From positions 12,682,539 to 12,746,538 of the forward strand of contig NC_087070.1 in the NCBI RefSeq assembly GCF_963678635.1: a DNA stretch of 64,000 nt, read 5' to 3'. The notes beneath the pieces were generated by a model. It saw nothing but the letters and a program-made list of their open reading frames with translations. It ran no database searches and was not told where the DNA came from. This DNA is from Symsagittifera roscoffensis (lineage: Eukaryota > Xenacoelomorpha > Acoela > Convolutidae). A program made the translations under genes and the position numbers. This document shows, one piece after another, positions 39,950 to 49,694 of this stretch; the stretch's first letter is position 1; every line of letters begins with the position of its first letter.

Positions 39950-41580
39950 ATAAGACACTCCGGAGGGTTACTTCGGAGGGTTGTTAAGACCTTTAGCCTA
40001 CTTCGGAGGGTACTTTAATCACCCAAGTCACCTTGGAGGGTCCCCTTAAATTTACTAAGGAGGGTCAATAAGATGCTTAATATGCTCCGGAGGGTTACTT
40101 CGGAGGGTACCTCCAAAATTTTCAAATTTCTGAGCCTCACTTAGAAGGGCCTTCAATTAAGTTCAGGAAGCGTCAAAACAAGCTAAATTCTCTATGGGGG
40201 GGGCTGTCTTAACTTCTTTGGATGATCTCGTGGAAACTTTCCACTAAGGAGGGTTGCTAAGGGGTTTAGCTGACTCCTGAGGGTTACCTCGGAGGGTTCC
40301 CCAAAAATCAAGAAAAAAGGTTATGTTACCGCAATAAAGTCTCCAAAGGCGGTCTACCTGACTTAAAACTAGGTTGGCTGACGCGGTCAACCTTCCCAGT
40401 TGGATAAAAAGGTGTTTTGATAAAATTTTCTGCCGCTCGGAGGGTTACCTGTAATTTGGACCCTCCGAACCAACAAATTCTAAAAAAATTTTCTTTTCCG
40501 AGATTGTCAACCCAAAAACGGTTGCGGTCCGGAAAAATGGTCCAAAACGTTGACTAATGGTACCAAAATTATCCCGATCGGTTGGCTAGTCTTTGAGAAA
40601 TTGCCAAAAACGTGTTTGTCCAAATGGCCCTTTTTCACCATCTATATAGGTTCTGAGAAACTTTTTCCGCAATTCCTATCGAAAGTGCCTAAAAATAATT
40701 GAAACGAGCGTAGTAGCCCTGTACGGCACTATAATAGTGCAAAAAACCGGATCAAAATTGGTTTGGAGACAAAAATTTGGTCAATAACTATCAAATTTGG
40801 ACCCTCCGATTCCTTCCTTTTCCGATCCTTAAGTCGTTAGCTCTATCTACGGAGCTAATCGGAGGGTTACTCAAGAATTTTTCTGGCGGCCGAGCACGTT
40901 ATGCTAGCACGCTCCTAACACAAAAATTTTATTGCTCTAACTCTAAAAACTCAAAAACTCGATCCCCGAAACAGATTGACAAAATTCAGAAAATTATCGA
41001 AATTTTGACCGAAAAATTTTGGTTTTATCCAACTTTCACTGAGTCTTTTCTCACGCGGTTTCTTTAGTTAGGGGGATCGAACTACGTAGCTACTCCCTAT
41101 ATAAAAGCTTTTTGCTGTTCGGAAAAGCTCGGATATCCAAAAATTTGGGGGTCTACAGTTTGATCGAAAATCGATAATTTTCGACAAAATTGGGTGTTTC
41201 TTGGGTCTAATTAGGAGATAAGTAATATGTAATAAGGATAATAACCTATTAGTAGTCGTTAATAAATAGTACTATACCCTCCTTTGCACCAAAATACCCG
41301 AATTAAGACCCTTAACTCGGAAGTTTGTAATCGATGGAGGGTACAATCGGACCGCGCCAATCGTGCCCCCCCACCACTTAAGTTTTACTGAAATAGTACC
41401 CAAACGATACTAAAATTGCTTCAACGATACCCAACAGTCGTTGCGGATGTTGTCTCTGATGTCCCTGTTGAGTGTGCAACACGTTGATCAGCTTGCCACT
41501 CTACCCTCCGGCCACCGGCAAAATCACCATTAACGTGCTTAAACACTCAAATTACACTCGAGGGAGGGTATCCCACCCTT
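39950..41580. repeat. GGAGGGT-type degenerate minisatellite in E2 leader
   Basis: Dispersed and clustered copies of (t)cggagggt(t/a), densest at 39959-40110 and 40245-40300, with scattered copies to about 41580. Units are irregular in spacing (about 20-50 bp). Confidence 0.65.
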
Positions 41581-41991
41581 TACCAAAACACACAATCTTC
41601 TATCACAAACGATATAAATCAATCTGAAGCAACAACAAATAGGAAGGTCAGATCACATCTCGTCCGGAAATAACATATAAACTGTCACTTTACATTTTTT
41701 ACTGTTTTTGGTCTTTTTTGGATTTTTTACTGTTTTTTGTACGTTTTTGTTTTCAAATAAATTTGTTTTTTTTTGGGTTTTTCTTGGTTATACACTATTT
41801 TTGTTTGGTTTTACGCTTTCTCTTTAATTGTTTTTGGTCCCAGGACCTTGGGACAAGCGGGCTCTAGATTTCCCACCTAACCCTCCGGCCCCCGGAATTT
41901 TCGGTGTTAACTAAGTTAAATAGCTAAATAGTACTAGACGGAGGGTACGCACCTTCCCCCAGTACTATAACGGTCATTAAGGCCTCTAACT

Positions 41992-42005
41992 CGGGCATAC
42001 GCCCG
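41992..42005 (-). promoter_or_regulatory. Post-PBS leader hairpin (E2)
   Basis: Perfect CGGGC/GCCCG stem with a 4-nt loop, about 60 nt after the primer-binding site in element sense, preceded by CTC. Confidence 0.5.
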
Positions 42006-42064
42006 GAGCGGAGGGTTCGTCGCTGAAACGCTTGCTGATCATGATGGTCTTATGCCTTTGACAG

Positions 42065-42082
42065 GCCCACCCAGGAGCGCCA
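42065..42082 (-). promoter_or_regulatory. Primer-binding site (E2)
   Basis: TGGCGCTCCTGGGTGGGC in sense direction, 12 nt after the LTR end. It shares 14 of the first 15 bases with E1. The implied tRNA 3' end is ..CAGGAGCGCCA; the tRNA was not identified. Confidence 0.7.
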
Positions 42083-42094
42083 TAAAAATATCTA

Positions 42095-42977
42095 TGTAAC
42101 ATTCGCCCAAATACTACACAGCGACGGAGCGTAGAAAAAGTACCTATTAACGACTGGCAGGCGTCAGTTACCTTAATCCTACTCGTTTTTCACCGTCTCG
42201 ACCTTGCCAGTTGATTTTCTGGTCTGTTTAGGGCTAAGTAAAAAGTTACCATTTTTAGGCCATCAGTCAAACGACTTTTGATCAGCTTTCGTTTACATGC
42301 GAATACAACCACATAGCTGAGTCTCGGATCCTCAGACTACGTGATTGTCATTAAAAACACGGCTCGAACAACCTATTTTGACATGTTTTTGTGTGACAGT
42401 TCTATATTAAATCTATTGGAGATGGATTGACCCTTTCCTCTTTCTAGCTACTCATATTCTAAAATATCAAACTATACCGGTGTTAATTTAAAGTTTCACG
42501 ACATCCAAGTAGCTGTACAGTCAGTCTTATACAGTCCCTTCACATAAGACAGTCTCTGGGGGACCAAGCCTCCGCTCCCGTAATCTTCCTGAGATAACGC
42601 TCTTATCTCTTCCAATTTGTGTCCCGGGAGGGTTCCGTGGAATAGTCCTTCCCCACTGAAGCTTCCTTCTCCACTAATATCCGCTGATAAGGGTCTTATC
42701 GTGCGTTTTTGCCACGATAAGAGGCTTTGTGTTTTCCGTCTCTTGTGCGACCGTTTTTCACAATATTTGGCGTTGTTCTGATTTTTCGTCGTTTTTCGTC
42801 AAAATGGCCGTCTTTATGTATTTCTGAGAAATATTCCCCTTCCGATAGAAATTTTGAAAATAAAAATTCCAGAATATTCCTACCCTCCTTCGCAATACTT
42901 TTTCGTTAATAAGGCCTTTATTCGTTTTTTCTCGTGTCGCCGGAAGGTTGCGCTATGTCATCTGGCAGAATGGCACA
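42095..42977 (-). mobile_element. 5' LTR of E2
   Basis: 883 bp, TG..CA-bounded, near-identical to 20133-21007 apart from scattered substitutions and an 8-bp indel near 42250. It carries the same GATAAG hairpin cluster. It abuts the PBS spacer on the low side and E3 leader sequence on the high side. Confidence 0.88.
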
Positions 42978-44784
42978 GTCTTTATAGGCATAAACCGCCG
43001 GGGCGGAAGGGTAGTTCGGAACGCGGAAGCCTTCCGGATTACCGTGAATAGCTTTTCAACCTAGTTAAGACCAAAAATTCACGAACCAGGAAGGGTGGGG
43101 GGATCGGCCATCCCTTCGTTTCCTGAGAGGTCTGTGACCAAAAACACTTAAAAATATATATAAAACCAAACAAAAAGTAGTATAGTATCCAAGAAAAACA
43201 AAAAACATAAAAAAATAACCGAAAAAACCAAGAACAGTAAAAAAGTAAAAAATCAGTAGAAATCATCAACCCAGACAAGATGTGATCCGACCCCCCCGTT
43301 TGTTGTTGATAGATATATTGTTGTTACAGGCATTTAAATCAGTCAGGATTATTATGATCAATTTTGTGGCCCGTTTGTGAGGCTTGTACTATAGGGTTAT
43401 TTGAGCATTTAAGCACGTTAATGATAAACTGCGCTCAATCCGGAAGGGTCAGCTGATTTGCATTCAACCCGGAGGGGTGTTGGGAGGAGACTGATCCGGC
43501 AAGCAGTACAAGGAGCAACGAGAAGGGGCTCAACGACAACAACAATCGACTGTTGCGTATCGTTAACAAGTTTTGTATCCCTTTTGGTACAAAAATTAAG
43601 ATAGTAATCTGTGGGGCGCTCGACCCTTCACCGAGCTGCGAATATCCGAGTTAAGCACATTAATTCGGATTTTGAACAAACCCGGAGGGGTATAGTTTTA
43701 CTAATATTATTACTTATATAGCCTATATTAATACTCCTATATCGTTTTTCAGAAAAAAACACAGAATGCAGACCGATTTTTAGGGTCAAAATAGAGATAT
43801 CTTGATCCCCCCGCAAATCGCGATTTTTGAGATATCGATAATTTTTGAAACGGAAAAAACGCTAAATTAGTGTGTTACATCGTAATTGCACTACTATAAT
43901 AGATAGAACCGGTTAAGTTTAGTTCGGAAGTGGTTGGAACTATTTTGGAACCAAAAACCGAATTTTCGTGATTTTTTTGAGAAAACGGAACACTATAAAT
44001 TCAGAAAATTTTTTGAAATTTTTTAGTTAGGACAGTAAAAATAGTTGTTCGGAGAACGTCCACTAGTGAATCTACAAGTTTTAAAACCCGCTACCCGAAA
44101 GCCTTCCGGGTTGCAGAGAAATCGATCTTAACGTGTTTGATTTGGTGGATTCATCAATCCGGAGGGGTACAGGTAGCATAGGTACAGGTCAACTAAGCGT
44201 TTTAGATCGGGTCTTTTACTTTGAACTAGAAGAGTATAGGCCTTCTGAGCTCGGATGAATAATTTTTAGGTCGAAAAGAACAGAATTGCGGAAAAAATTA
44301 GACGGAACCTATAAGAGAGAAGTTTCTTGACTTTAGAAAAAAGACGTTTTGGTTAATAACTTTGGAACTACTGGGCAGATCCAGTTGATCTTGGTACCAA
44401 TAGATCAGAAATAGTGAGCTTACTGATAGTGACAAAAATTTTTCAAAAAAGTAAGCGTGAAAAATTTTTGAGATTGTTTTTAGCAAATTCACCAATTTGG
44501 GAGGGTACACCCTGCACGTTTTAAAAATGTTTTTTAGGAAAGCCCTTACACCCCTACCAAAAGGTAATAGCGGTTGAATAAAGTAACTTTAGGCTGTTCT
44601 AGACGAAAAGGGAAGGCTAAAGGCACAAGAAAACCTTAATCGAGCCGAAGTTAGGCTAGCGATAAGACAATTAAGAGGCGTGAATTGTCAATTAAGAGGC
44701 TTAACTTCAATCCGGAAGGGTCTAGGAAAGGATCACATACCCTTGCTAGTTAATTTAAAAAGCATAATAGCATCGGAGAACGTA

Positions 44785-45140
44785 TCCGGAGGGGTATAGG
44801 TTGAAAATAAAGGAAATCTCCGAAAAGCTACTTTTACAAAACCAGAGGGCTCCCAATCCGGAGGGGTCCAAAATTTTTTCAAATTCGGAGGGGTCCCAAT
44901 CCGGAGGGGTCTTGTTTTCACAAAACCGGAGGGGTCCCAATCCCGAGGGGTCTTATACTTGCTAACTCAGAGGGGTCCCATTCCGGAGGGGTATTATATT
45001 TGCTACCTCAGAGGGGTCCCAATCCGGAGGGGTCTAAATTTTTCCCAATCCGTAGGGGTCTAAATTTTGCCAATCCGGAGGGGTCTCAATTTTGCCAATC
45101 CGGAAGGGTCCTATTTTTGCCAATCCAGAGGGGTATTATT
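44785..45140. repeat. CCGGAGGGGT minisatellite in E3 leader
   Basis: At least a dozen copies of aatccggaggggtc with AT-rich spacers of 5-25 bp. Scattered copies begin near 43440. The unit differs from the E1 minisatellite and resembles the E2 GGAGGGT unit only in its G-rich core. Confidence 0.8.
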
Positions 45141-45416
45141 TTATTAAAGGACTTAGGTAAACAGAAGAAAGACTACAGTGAGAGGTATTAGGTTATTAGC
45201 AGACAGGCTAGGAATCAGTGACTGCACTGGTAACTTGCCTTTCAATAAAGACCAGACCAAAATAAAACAGGTCCGAACAATAAGTCTAAACTAAAAAGAG
45301 CGTAATTCATTGGTGTGGATTGAAACCCAATACGTTTTTGTGAAAAGTGACTGCCATGAGGATTTTATTAGGTCTAGCTCGGGCAGTCCGAAGGCAGATA
45401 GGTAACACAGTACTCG

Positions 45417-45437
45417 GTGGGTGCAATAGACGCCCAC
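45417..45437 (+). promoter_or_regulatory. Conserved leader hairpin (E3)
   Basis: GTGGGTG pairs with CGCCCAC across a 7-nt loop, inside ctcg..cttgagaa. It has the same flanks as the E2 hairpin units in sense direction (CTCGGTGGGTG, CACTTGAGAA) and lies about 445 nt before the gag ATG. Confidence 0.6.
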
Positions 45438-45881
45438 TTGAGAAAATTATTGCCCACAAGGTTTTGTCTGTTTGGTGCAGCACCAAGCAGGGAAAGCTTT
45501 TTTTTTAAATATAAGTTCGACTATTGTTCTGTGACCGACTAAAAGTACAATACACATACGTTTTTCATAGAGGTATTCTTATTCTGTAAAAAATTTTTTT
45601 GGCTTTAAATCAACATAATTTGTGCTTGATTGGGTAGTGAGTACACTATCTTTTAAATTGACTGATAACATCATATTGTGCTAGTTCTCAAACCTTACGA
45701 CCGATAATCGGTTAGTGTGAATAAATGATATACAAGCTGTACTCTGATAACATACAGGGATTCGTGGTCACTATTTAATAGAATCTTGTGAAATTTTTTG
45801 TGTGGTGTCATTATTATTGATAATCAAACTATAAGGTCACTAGCAATTGAATTGATTGTATAGGCATTAAGAAGTGACAAA

Positions 45882-47663
45882 TTGAGAATGAGTCTAGACA
45901 AATCAAGGATACCTAAACGAGGTAATAGCTCTAGGAAATTCATACCTAAAAAGCAAAGAAAAACAATGACCGACCCTTTTGTGGATCGGATCACACGAGC
46001 CCGGACCGAAAAAGGGGAGACGGTTTCAGGCAGAATGGTTGAAACTAGAAGTCAGAAGTCCTCAGGAGAGCAAAAAGCTATGTTAGAAAGGGAGGTCCAT
46101 ACGGTCCAGGCCATGAATGAGAACCAGGATGCACATGGAACGGAGGGGAGAGACAGAAGGCTGGCGAGTGAATCTACTCCGTTAGAACAAGGCCATGATT
46201 TGGCCACTTCCACCGGGACATTGGACCGAGAGGAGATGTCGGAACTGTCCGAAATCTCAACTGAAATAGTGGCAACTAGAAGAACTCCAACAGACAACAC
46301 CATGATGGCAGGCGGGACTGAGAAACAAACAACGTCCTCATCGTTCTCAGAAAGATTGAGGAACACCTTAGGAAACATCTTTTTATTCACCATGGTAATG
46401 GGCACAGGAAATGAAGGTGAATCCCAGGAGGAAAAAGAGGACCAAGAAGAGCAAGTGGACTTTGGGTCTCAAGTCAGCCTCAATAGTTCGACCCAGGAGA
46501 ATGAGGCATACGTCGAAAGAGAGACTGGAACCATGGACAAATTTGGTGTGGTGAGAACGATAAGCAAAGAGGTAAACACACCGGGCCAGTCGAGAGGCTT
46601 CGCGATTATAACAAAAAATTCAGAGCCGCGAACTGGGGAGAGTAGAAACAAAGGGCTAGGCAACGCCTTGGCGGATCCTGAAGTGGATAATGAAAAGACG
46701 TCGAGACAGAGAGTAAAAGCCCGAATCTCGACAAGCACGAAGCTACCTGGGACCGACAGGGTGACACCGCCACTAGTGAAGCCACTCGTGGATAACAGGG
46801 CAGCACTAGAAGAAGCCTTGAACAACATAGTGGGCAGTATAGAAGAACAAAACGAACAGATGTCCTTAAGAATTAGTGAACTAGAAAGAGCAGTTCACAT
46901 TGAGAGAGAAATTCTACGGGAAGAAATAAATCGCAATAGACAAGAAGTTGGTAGGAGCGAAAAACGCTTGAAAGACAGAACGGACGAGCACATAGCGAAG
47001 AACTTGTCGCGAATGACAAGAGAAGCGGAACAGAGAGAGTTACGCTTAAGAGACGACATGAAGAAGTTAAGAATTCAGCAAGAGCAGTCTCTTGGGACAC
47101 TTGACACAAAGATAGACGCGATGATGGAGAGGCGAACTCAGGCTATCATGGATAGGTTGGACGGGCTACTAGGCAGCAAGAGTGGACCAAAAGAAGGGGA
47201 ACCGAACTCGGGAGGTCCCAGCAGGGAGCCGAAGGTGAACTTCAATGACCATCAAAGGAGGAGGACATATGGATCCACTAGAGGTAGGGGCCGTTCATCA
47301 GGCTACGCCACAAGGGATAATAGAACATGGGGCCCGAACAGTAGAGCAAGTTCAACGGGGAACAGACAGACCTCTAACGAACGACCAACGCAAGGCACAC
47401 ATGCGACTGGGAGAGGTGATTCCGGTAACAGGAGACATGCGAGCCCAGAGAGGAGTCATATGGACCAAGGGGGAAACACTCACGGCGATTCGGATTGCAG
47501 GGATGCACCGAAGACAGAACCTCTAACAAGGTGTGATGACACTCAGTCGGGGCACTCGAGAGATGCTACGGCAATGGTCACAGCCTTTGAACCCCTAAAC
47601 AGGTCTTTAGAGACATTCCTTACAAGGTTATCCAGAACCAATGAACGCAGTGAGAAGTCCTGA
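45882..47663 (+). CDS. gag: Gag N-terminal part (E3)
   Basis: 593 codons from ATG at 45882 (or 45888) to a TGA at 47661 where E2 has Arg. A basic start (MRMSLDKSRIPKRG) is followed by a long acidic, Ser/Thr-rich region, a coiled coil at about 310-430, an Arg/Gly-rich linker (RGRGRSSG) and the start of the capsid domain (FEPLNRSLETFLTRLS). It is the only copy with the whole N-terminal extension in one frame, so it shows the ancestral gag start. Confidence 0.85.
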   Translation: MRMSLDKSRIPKRGNSSRKFIPKKQRKTMTDPFVDRITRARTEKGETVSGRMVETRSQKSSGEQKAMLEREVHTVQAMNENQDAHGTEGRDRRLASESTPLEQGHDLATSTGTLDREEMSELSEISTEIVATRRTPTDNTMMAGGTEKQTTSSSFSERLRNTLGNIFLFTMVMGTGNEGESQEEKEDQEEQVDFGSQVSLNSSTQENEAYVERETGTMDKFGVVRTISKEVNTPGQSRGFAIITKNSEPRTGESRNKGLGNALADPEVDNEKTSRQRVKARISTSTKLPGTDRVTPPLVKPLVDNRAALEEALNNIVGSIEEQNEQMSLRISELERAVHIEREILREEINRNRQEVGRSEKRLKDRTDEHIAKNLSRMTREAEQRELRLRDDMKKLRIQQEQSLGTLDTKIDAMMERRTQAIMDRLDGLLGSKSGPKEGEPNSGGPSREPKVNFNDHQRRRTYGSTRGRGRSSGYATRDNRTWGPNSRASSTGNRQTSNERPTQGTHATGRGDSGNRRHASPERSHMDQGGNTHGDSDCRDAPKTEPLTRCDDTQSGHSRDATAMVTAFEPLNRSLETFLTRLSRTNERSEKS

Positions 47664-48206
47664 AGAGTCTTTAAGAAACCAAGATGCTACAAAGACGAAT
47701 CTGATGGCTGCATTGATACCTGGATAGAGGTAATGAAACTGCATTTCGAGGAAGAGGACTTGTCGGAAAGACAAGAATCCAGTTCGCTCACCAGTAACTT
47801 GGAAGGGAGAGCCCTGAACTTTGTCATGGCCAGGAAGCAATATCAGCGTGACACAGCAGAGAAAATCTTCGAAATCTTGTTAAACCGTTTTGGATCAGGG
47901 GTGCAGGGGCACCAAGCAATGATGCGCTTCGAGAAACGGAGGCAACGAGAAGATGAAACGATAGTTAAGTTTCTAGATGACTTGGAAATGCTGAGGAGAC
48001 GCAGCCAACCGGATGAATCGAACCGAAGGATGAACCTGGCAGTAGCCTCAAAATTCATCGATGGTGTGAAGAATGATGAACTTCGAACAATGCTAGCAAC
48101 GCATTACACACCACTATCAAACCAATTCGCCAACACCAGAGGAGTTGAGGCTCAAGCCAAAAGAACATCTTTTGTTGAAACCTCCTTCGAGATCTGGATA
48201 CTATAA
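47664..48206 (+). pseudogene. gag: Gag capsid segment (E3)
   Basis: Continues the same frame after the TGA: DGCIDTWIEVMKLHFEEEDLSE, KIFEILLNRFGSGVQGHQAMM, FLDDLEMLRRRS, FIDGVKNDELRTMLATHYT. Near 48120 a frameshift moves the reading to the frame of 48145-48345. Confidence 0.8.
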
Positions 48207-48510
48207 GAACAATTATGGCAATTTTAACAACGGACCAGCAAACCAAGGGAACAACTGGTACAAACCGAGGGATGATATGGACAAAAGACGCTCTTGTGCC
48301 AATTGCAGTTCAACGGACCATCATGTGTCAGCATGCCCAACTTAAAAACAAGGCATGAAGGCAATAGGCTTTAGCCTAGAGGACGAAGATGCGTCAGAAG
48401 TTGACCATGAGGATTTCATGAGAGGAGTAATTGCGAAATTCGGCCCGAGGTGTTTCTTTTGCAACTTCGAAGGTCATTTTAAATCAGATTGTCCGCAATT
48501 CTAGGATGCA
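48145..48510 (+). pseudogene. gag: Gag nucleocapsid segment with two zinc knuckles (E3)
   Basis: Reads NNWYKPRDDMDKRRSCANC and a first CX2CX4HX4C knuckle. A TAA at 48343 replaces a Tyr codon. The same frame then gives a second knuckle (CFFCNFEGHFKSDC) and a TAG near 48502 in place of Trp. Confidence 0.75.
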
Positions 48511-48900
48511 GTGGCAGACATCAAGCATCCAAGGCATGAGGAAGCCTTATCAGGAGTGAAAGACAGCAAGGCTGGCCTGTTGAGTGAAGTGGAGGCGCGC
48601 AGAAAAGACAAACCGCAAGAGCTGGCGACGAAGAAAATGCAAGCGGTAACTGAAGAGACACGTGAACCGGAACCAGTGACTGCGGCCGATTACTTCAAGA
48701 TTGATTATAGGGCAGCCGCGAGGGATGCTCTAAATAGAGTGCAGCAGGAACTGGTGACGAAAGAGATCGAACAAAAAGTGAAACTCGAACTGGAGAATGA
48801 GAAACTACAGGAGCAACTGAATACCTTCGAAGCAACGGAGGTCGAGGAGACTAAAGCACCAAGCTGTTTGAGCATGAAACTTAATTTGATCTCCGGTTAG
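48511..48900 (+). pseudogene. gag: Gag C-terminal segment (E3)
   Basis: 129 codons, Lys/Glu-rich, same frame as the knuckles (KHPRHEEALSGVKDSKAGLL matches E2). It ends LNLISG-TAG. The pol frame continues directly after the TAG in the same phase, as it does after TGA in E1. Confidence 0.7.
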
Positions 48901-48909
48901 AGGTTCGGC

Positions 48910-49197
48910 ATGGTGCCACAAGGAAGCAAGATACAGTCGATAATCTCAGTGGCTGGACACCAGGTAATCAGGAATCTGAGTGAACCATCCGAGTTCACTT
49001 TGATGCATTTGGACACTTATGCAGATTATCTGAGGCAGGTGGAGCCACGCGCTGAGTCGAGAGCTGTGCGAGCACTACTAACAACGGGTGGCCCTCGCAT
49101 AAAGAAACTTCATGGACGCTACCTGGAGGTCTATGGGCCGTATCAACTGATGCTGAACGTGGATGGAATCAGTATCTACAATAGGACTTGCGGATAA
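48910..49197 (+). pseudogene. pol: Pol N-terminal remnant (E3)
   Basis: 95 codons matching the start of pol (QSIISVAGHQVIRNLSEPSE, YADYLRQ, LLTTGGPR, LMLNVDGISIY). It breaks off before the protease active site. The junction (49170-49225) has an 11-bp direct repeat atctacaatag on both sides of about 30 bp of unrelated sequence, indicating a deletion. Confidence 0.75.
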
Positions 49198-49228
49198 TCT
49201 AGACTTGCTTTAATCTACAATAGAAAAA

Positions 49229-49694
49229 TTGCGGAACGTCTTAAATCGGAACGCAGATGTATTTTCAAAACATAAGGCGGATATCGGTTGCTGTAACTTC
49301 GTCGAACACGAAATTGAACTGGAAGAAGGTGCCGTTCCGCACGGAGAAGGCGCGAAACGGATGACGGCACAAAAGTCGGAAGCGTGCCGAGAGGAAATAG
49401 AAATGTTGCTTGAATACGACATGATAGAACCCTCGAAATTGTCATGGGCTTGCGGGGTAGTAATGGCAAAAAAGAAAGGGGCAGCTTAGGTTTTGTTGCG
49501 ACTTTCGTTACTTGAATGCGGTAACGATAAAAGATGCGTACCCAATACCGCGAATAGACGAGAGCCACTCTAAGCTTGGTAAGAAAGAGTTCTATGAAAG
49601 ATTGGAGCAGAAGCAAGCCAATCAGGCAGAAATAAAGGAAAGATTTTAGTTTCTGGACAATGAAACTTATGAAGCAATTCCCTTAACGAGATGG
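49229..49694 (+). pseudogene. pol: Reverse transcriptase remnant lacking palm and RNase H (E3)
   Basis: RT fingers sequence (NADVFSKHKADIGCCNFVEHEIE, ACGVVMAKKKG) up to a frameshift near 49485. In another frame the reading continues LRFCCDFRYLNAVTIKDAYPIPRIDES-SKLG and then jumps directly to KKEFYERLEQKQANQ, which follows RNase H in E1 and E2. YVDD, connection and RNase H core are gone, and the join is in frame. A TAG lies at 49647. Confidence 0.8.

Larger units (their letters stand above)
38790..42094 (-). other. E2 leader (about 3.3 kb)
   Basis: No supportable gene. It contains a duplicated hairpin unit (39393-39740), GGAGGGT-type minisatellite arrays (39950-41580), long AT-rich unique stretches, a post-PBS hairpin (41992-42005) and the PBS. 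Leaders of this length are unusual, but both E1 and E3 have comparable ones. Confidence 0.7.
20133..42977 (-). mobile_element. E2: complete-length giant Ty3/gypsy-like element (about 22.8 kb)
   Basis: Flanked by two direct repeats of 875 and 883 bp that start TGTAAC and end GGCACA, with roughly 20-25 differences by eye (about 97% identity). In sense order: LTR, PBS, 3.3-kb leader, gag, pol, macro segment, spacer, ORF2, 3' UTR with purine tract, LTR. The genes carry many stops and frameshifts, so this copy is dead but structurally whole. No target-site duplication is seen (..aatgcc left, gtctt.. right). Confidence 0.85.
42978..45881 (+). other. E3 leader, distal part (about 2.9 kb)
   Basis: No supportable gene. 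It continues the E3 leader after the E2 insertion (gtctttataggc..). It contains AT-rich unique sequence, CCGGAGGGGTC minisatellite units, a conserved hairpin at 45417-45437 and poly-T/A tracts. Together with 20030-20132 it gives a leader of about 3.0 kb, close to the E2 leader length. Confidence 0.65.

Noticed and set aside
20133..42977. Target-site duplication for E2
   Set aside because: Bases next to the two LTRs (atgcc on the left, gtctt on the right) do not match, even allowing for mutation.
39950..45140. CRISPR-like arrays in the regularly repeated G-rich units
   Set aside because: Units are short and degenerate with variable AT spacers, in a eukaryotic retroelement leader and without cas genes; they are minisatellites.
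44733..45191. Small open frames containing PPDWEPS or PEGSQFCQSG repeats
   Set aside because: Translations of the CCGGAGGGGTC minisatellite in the E3 leader.
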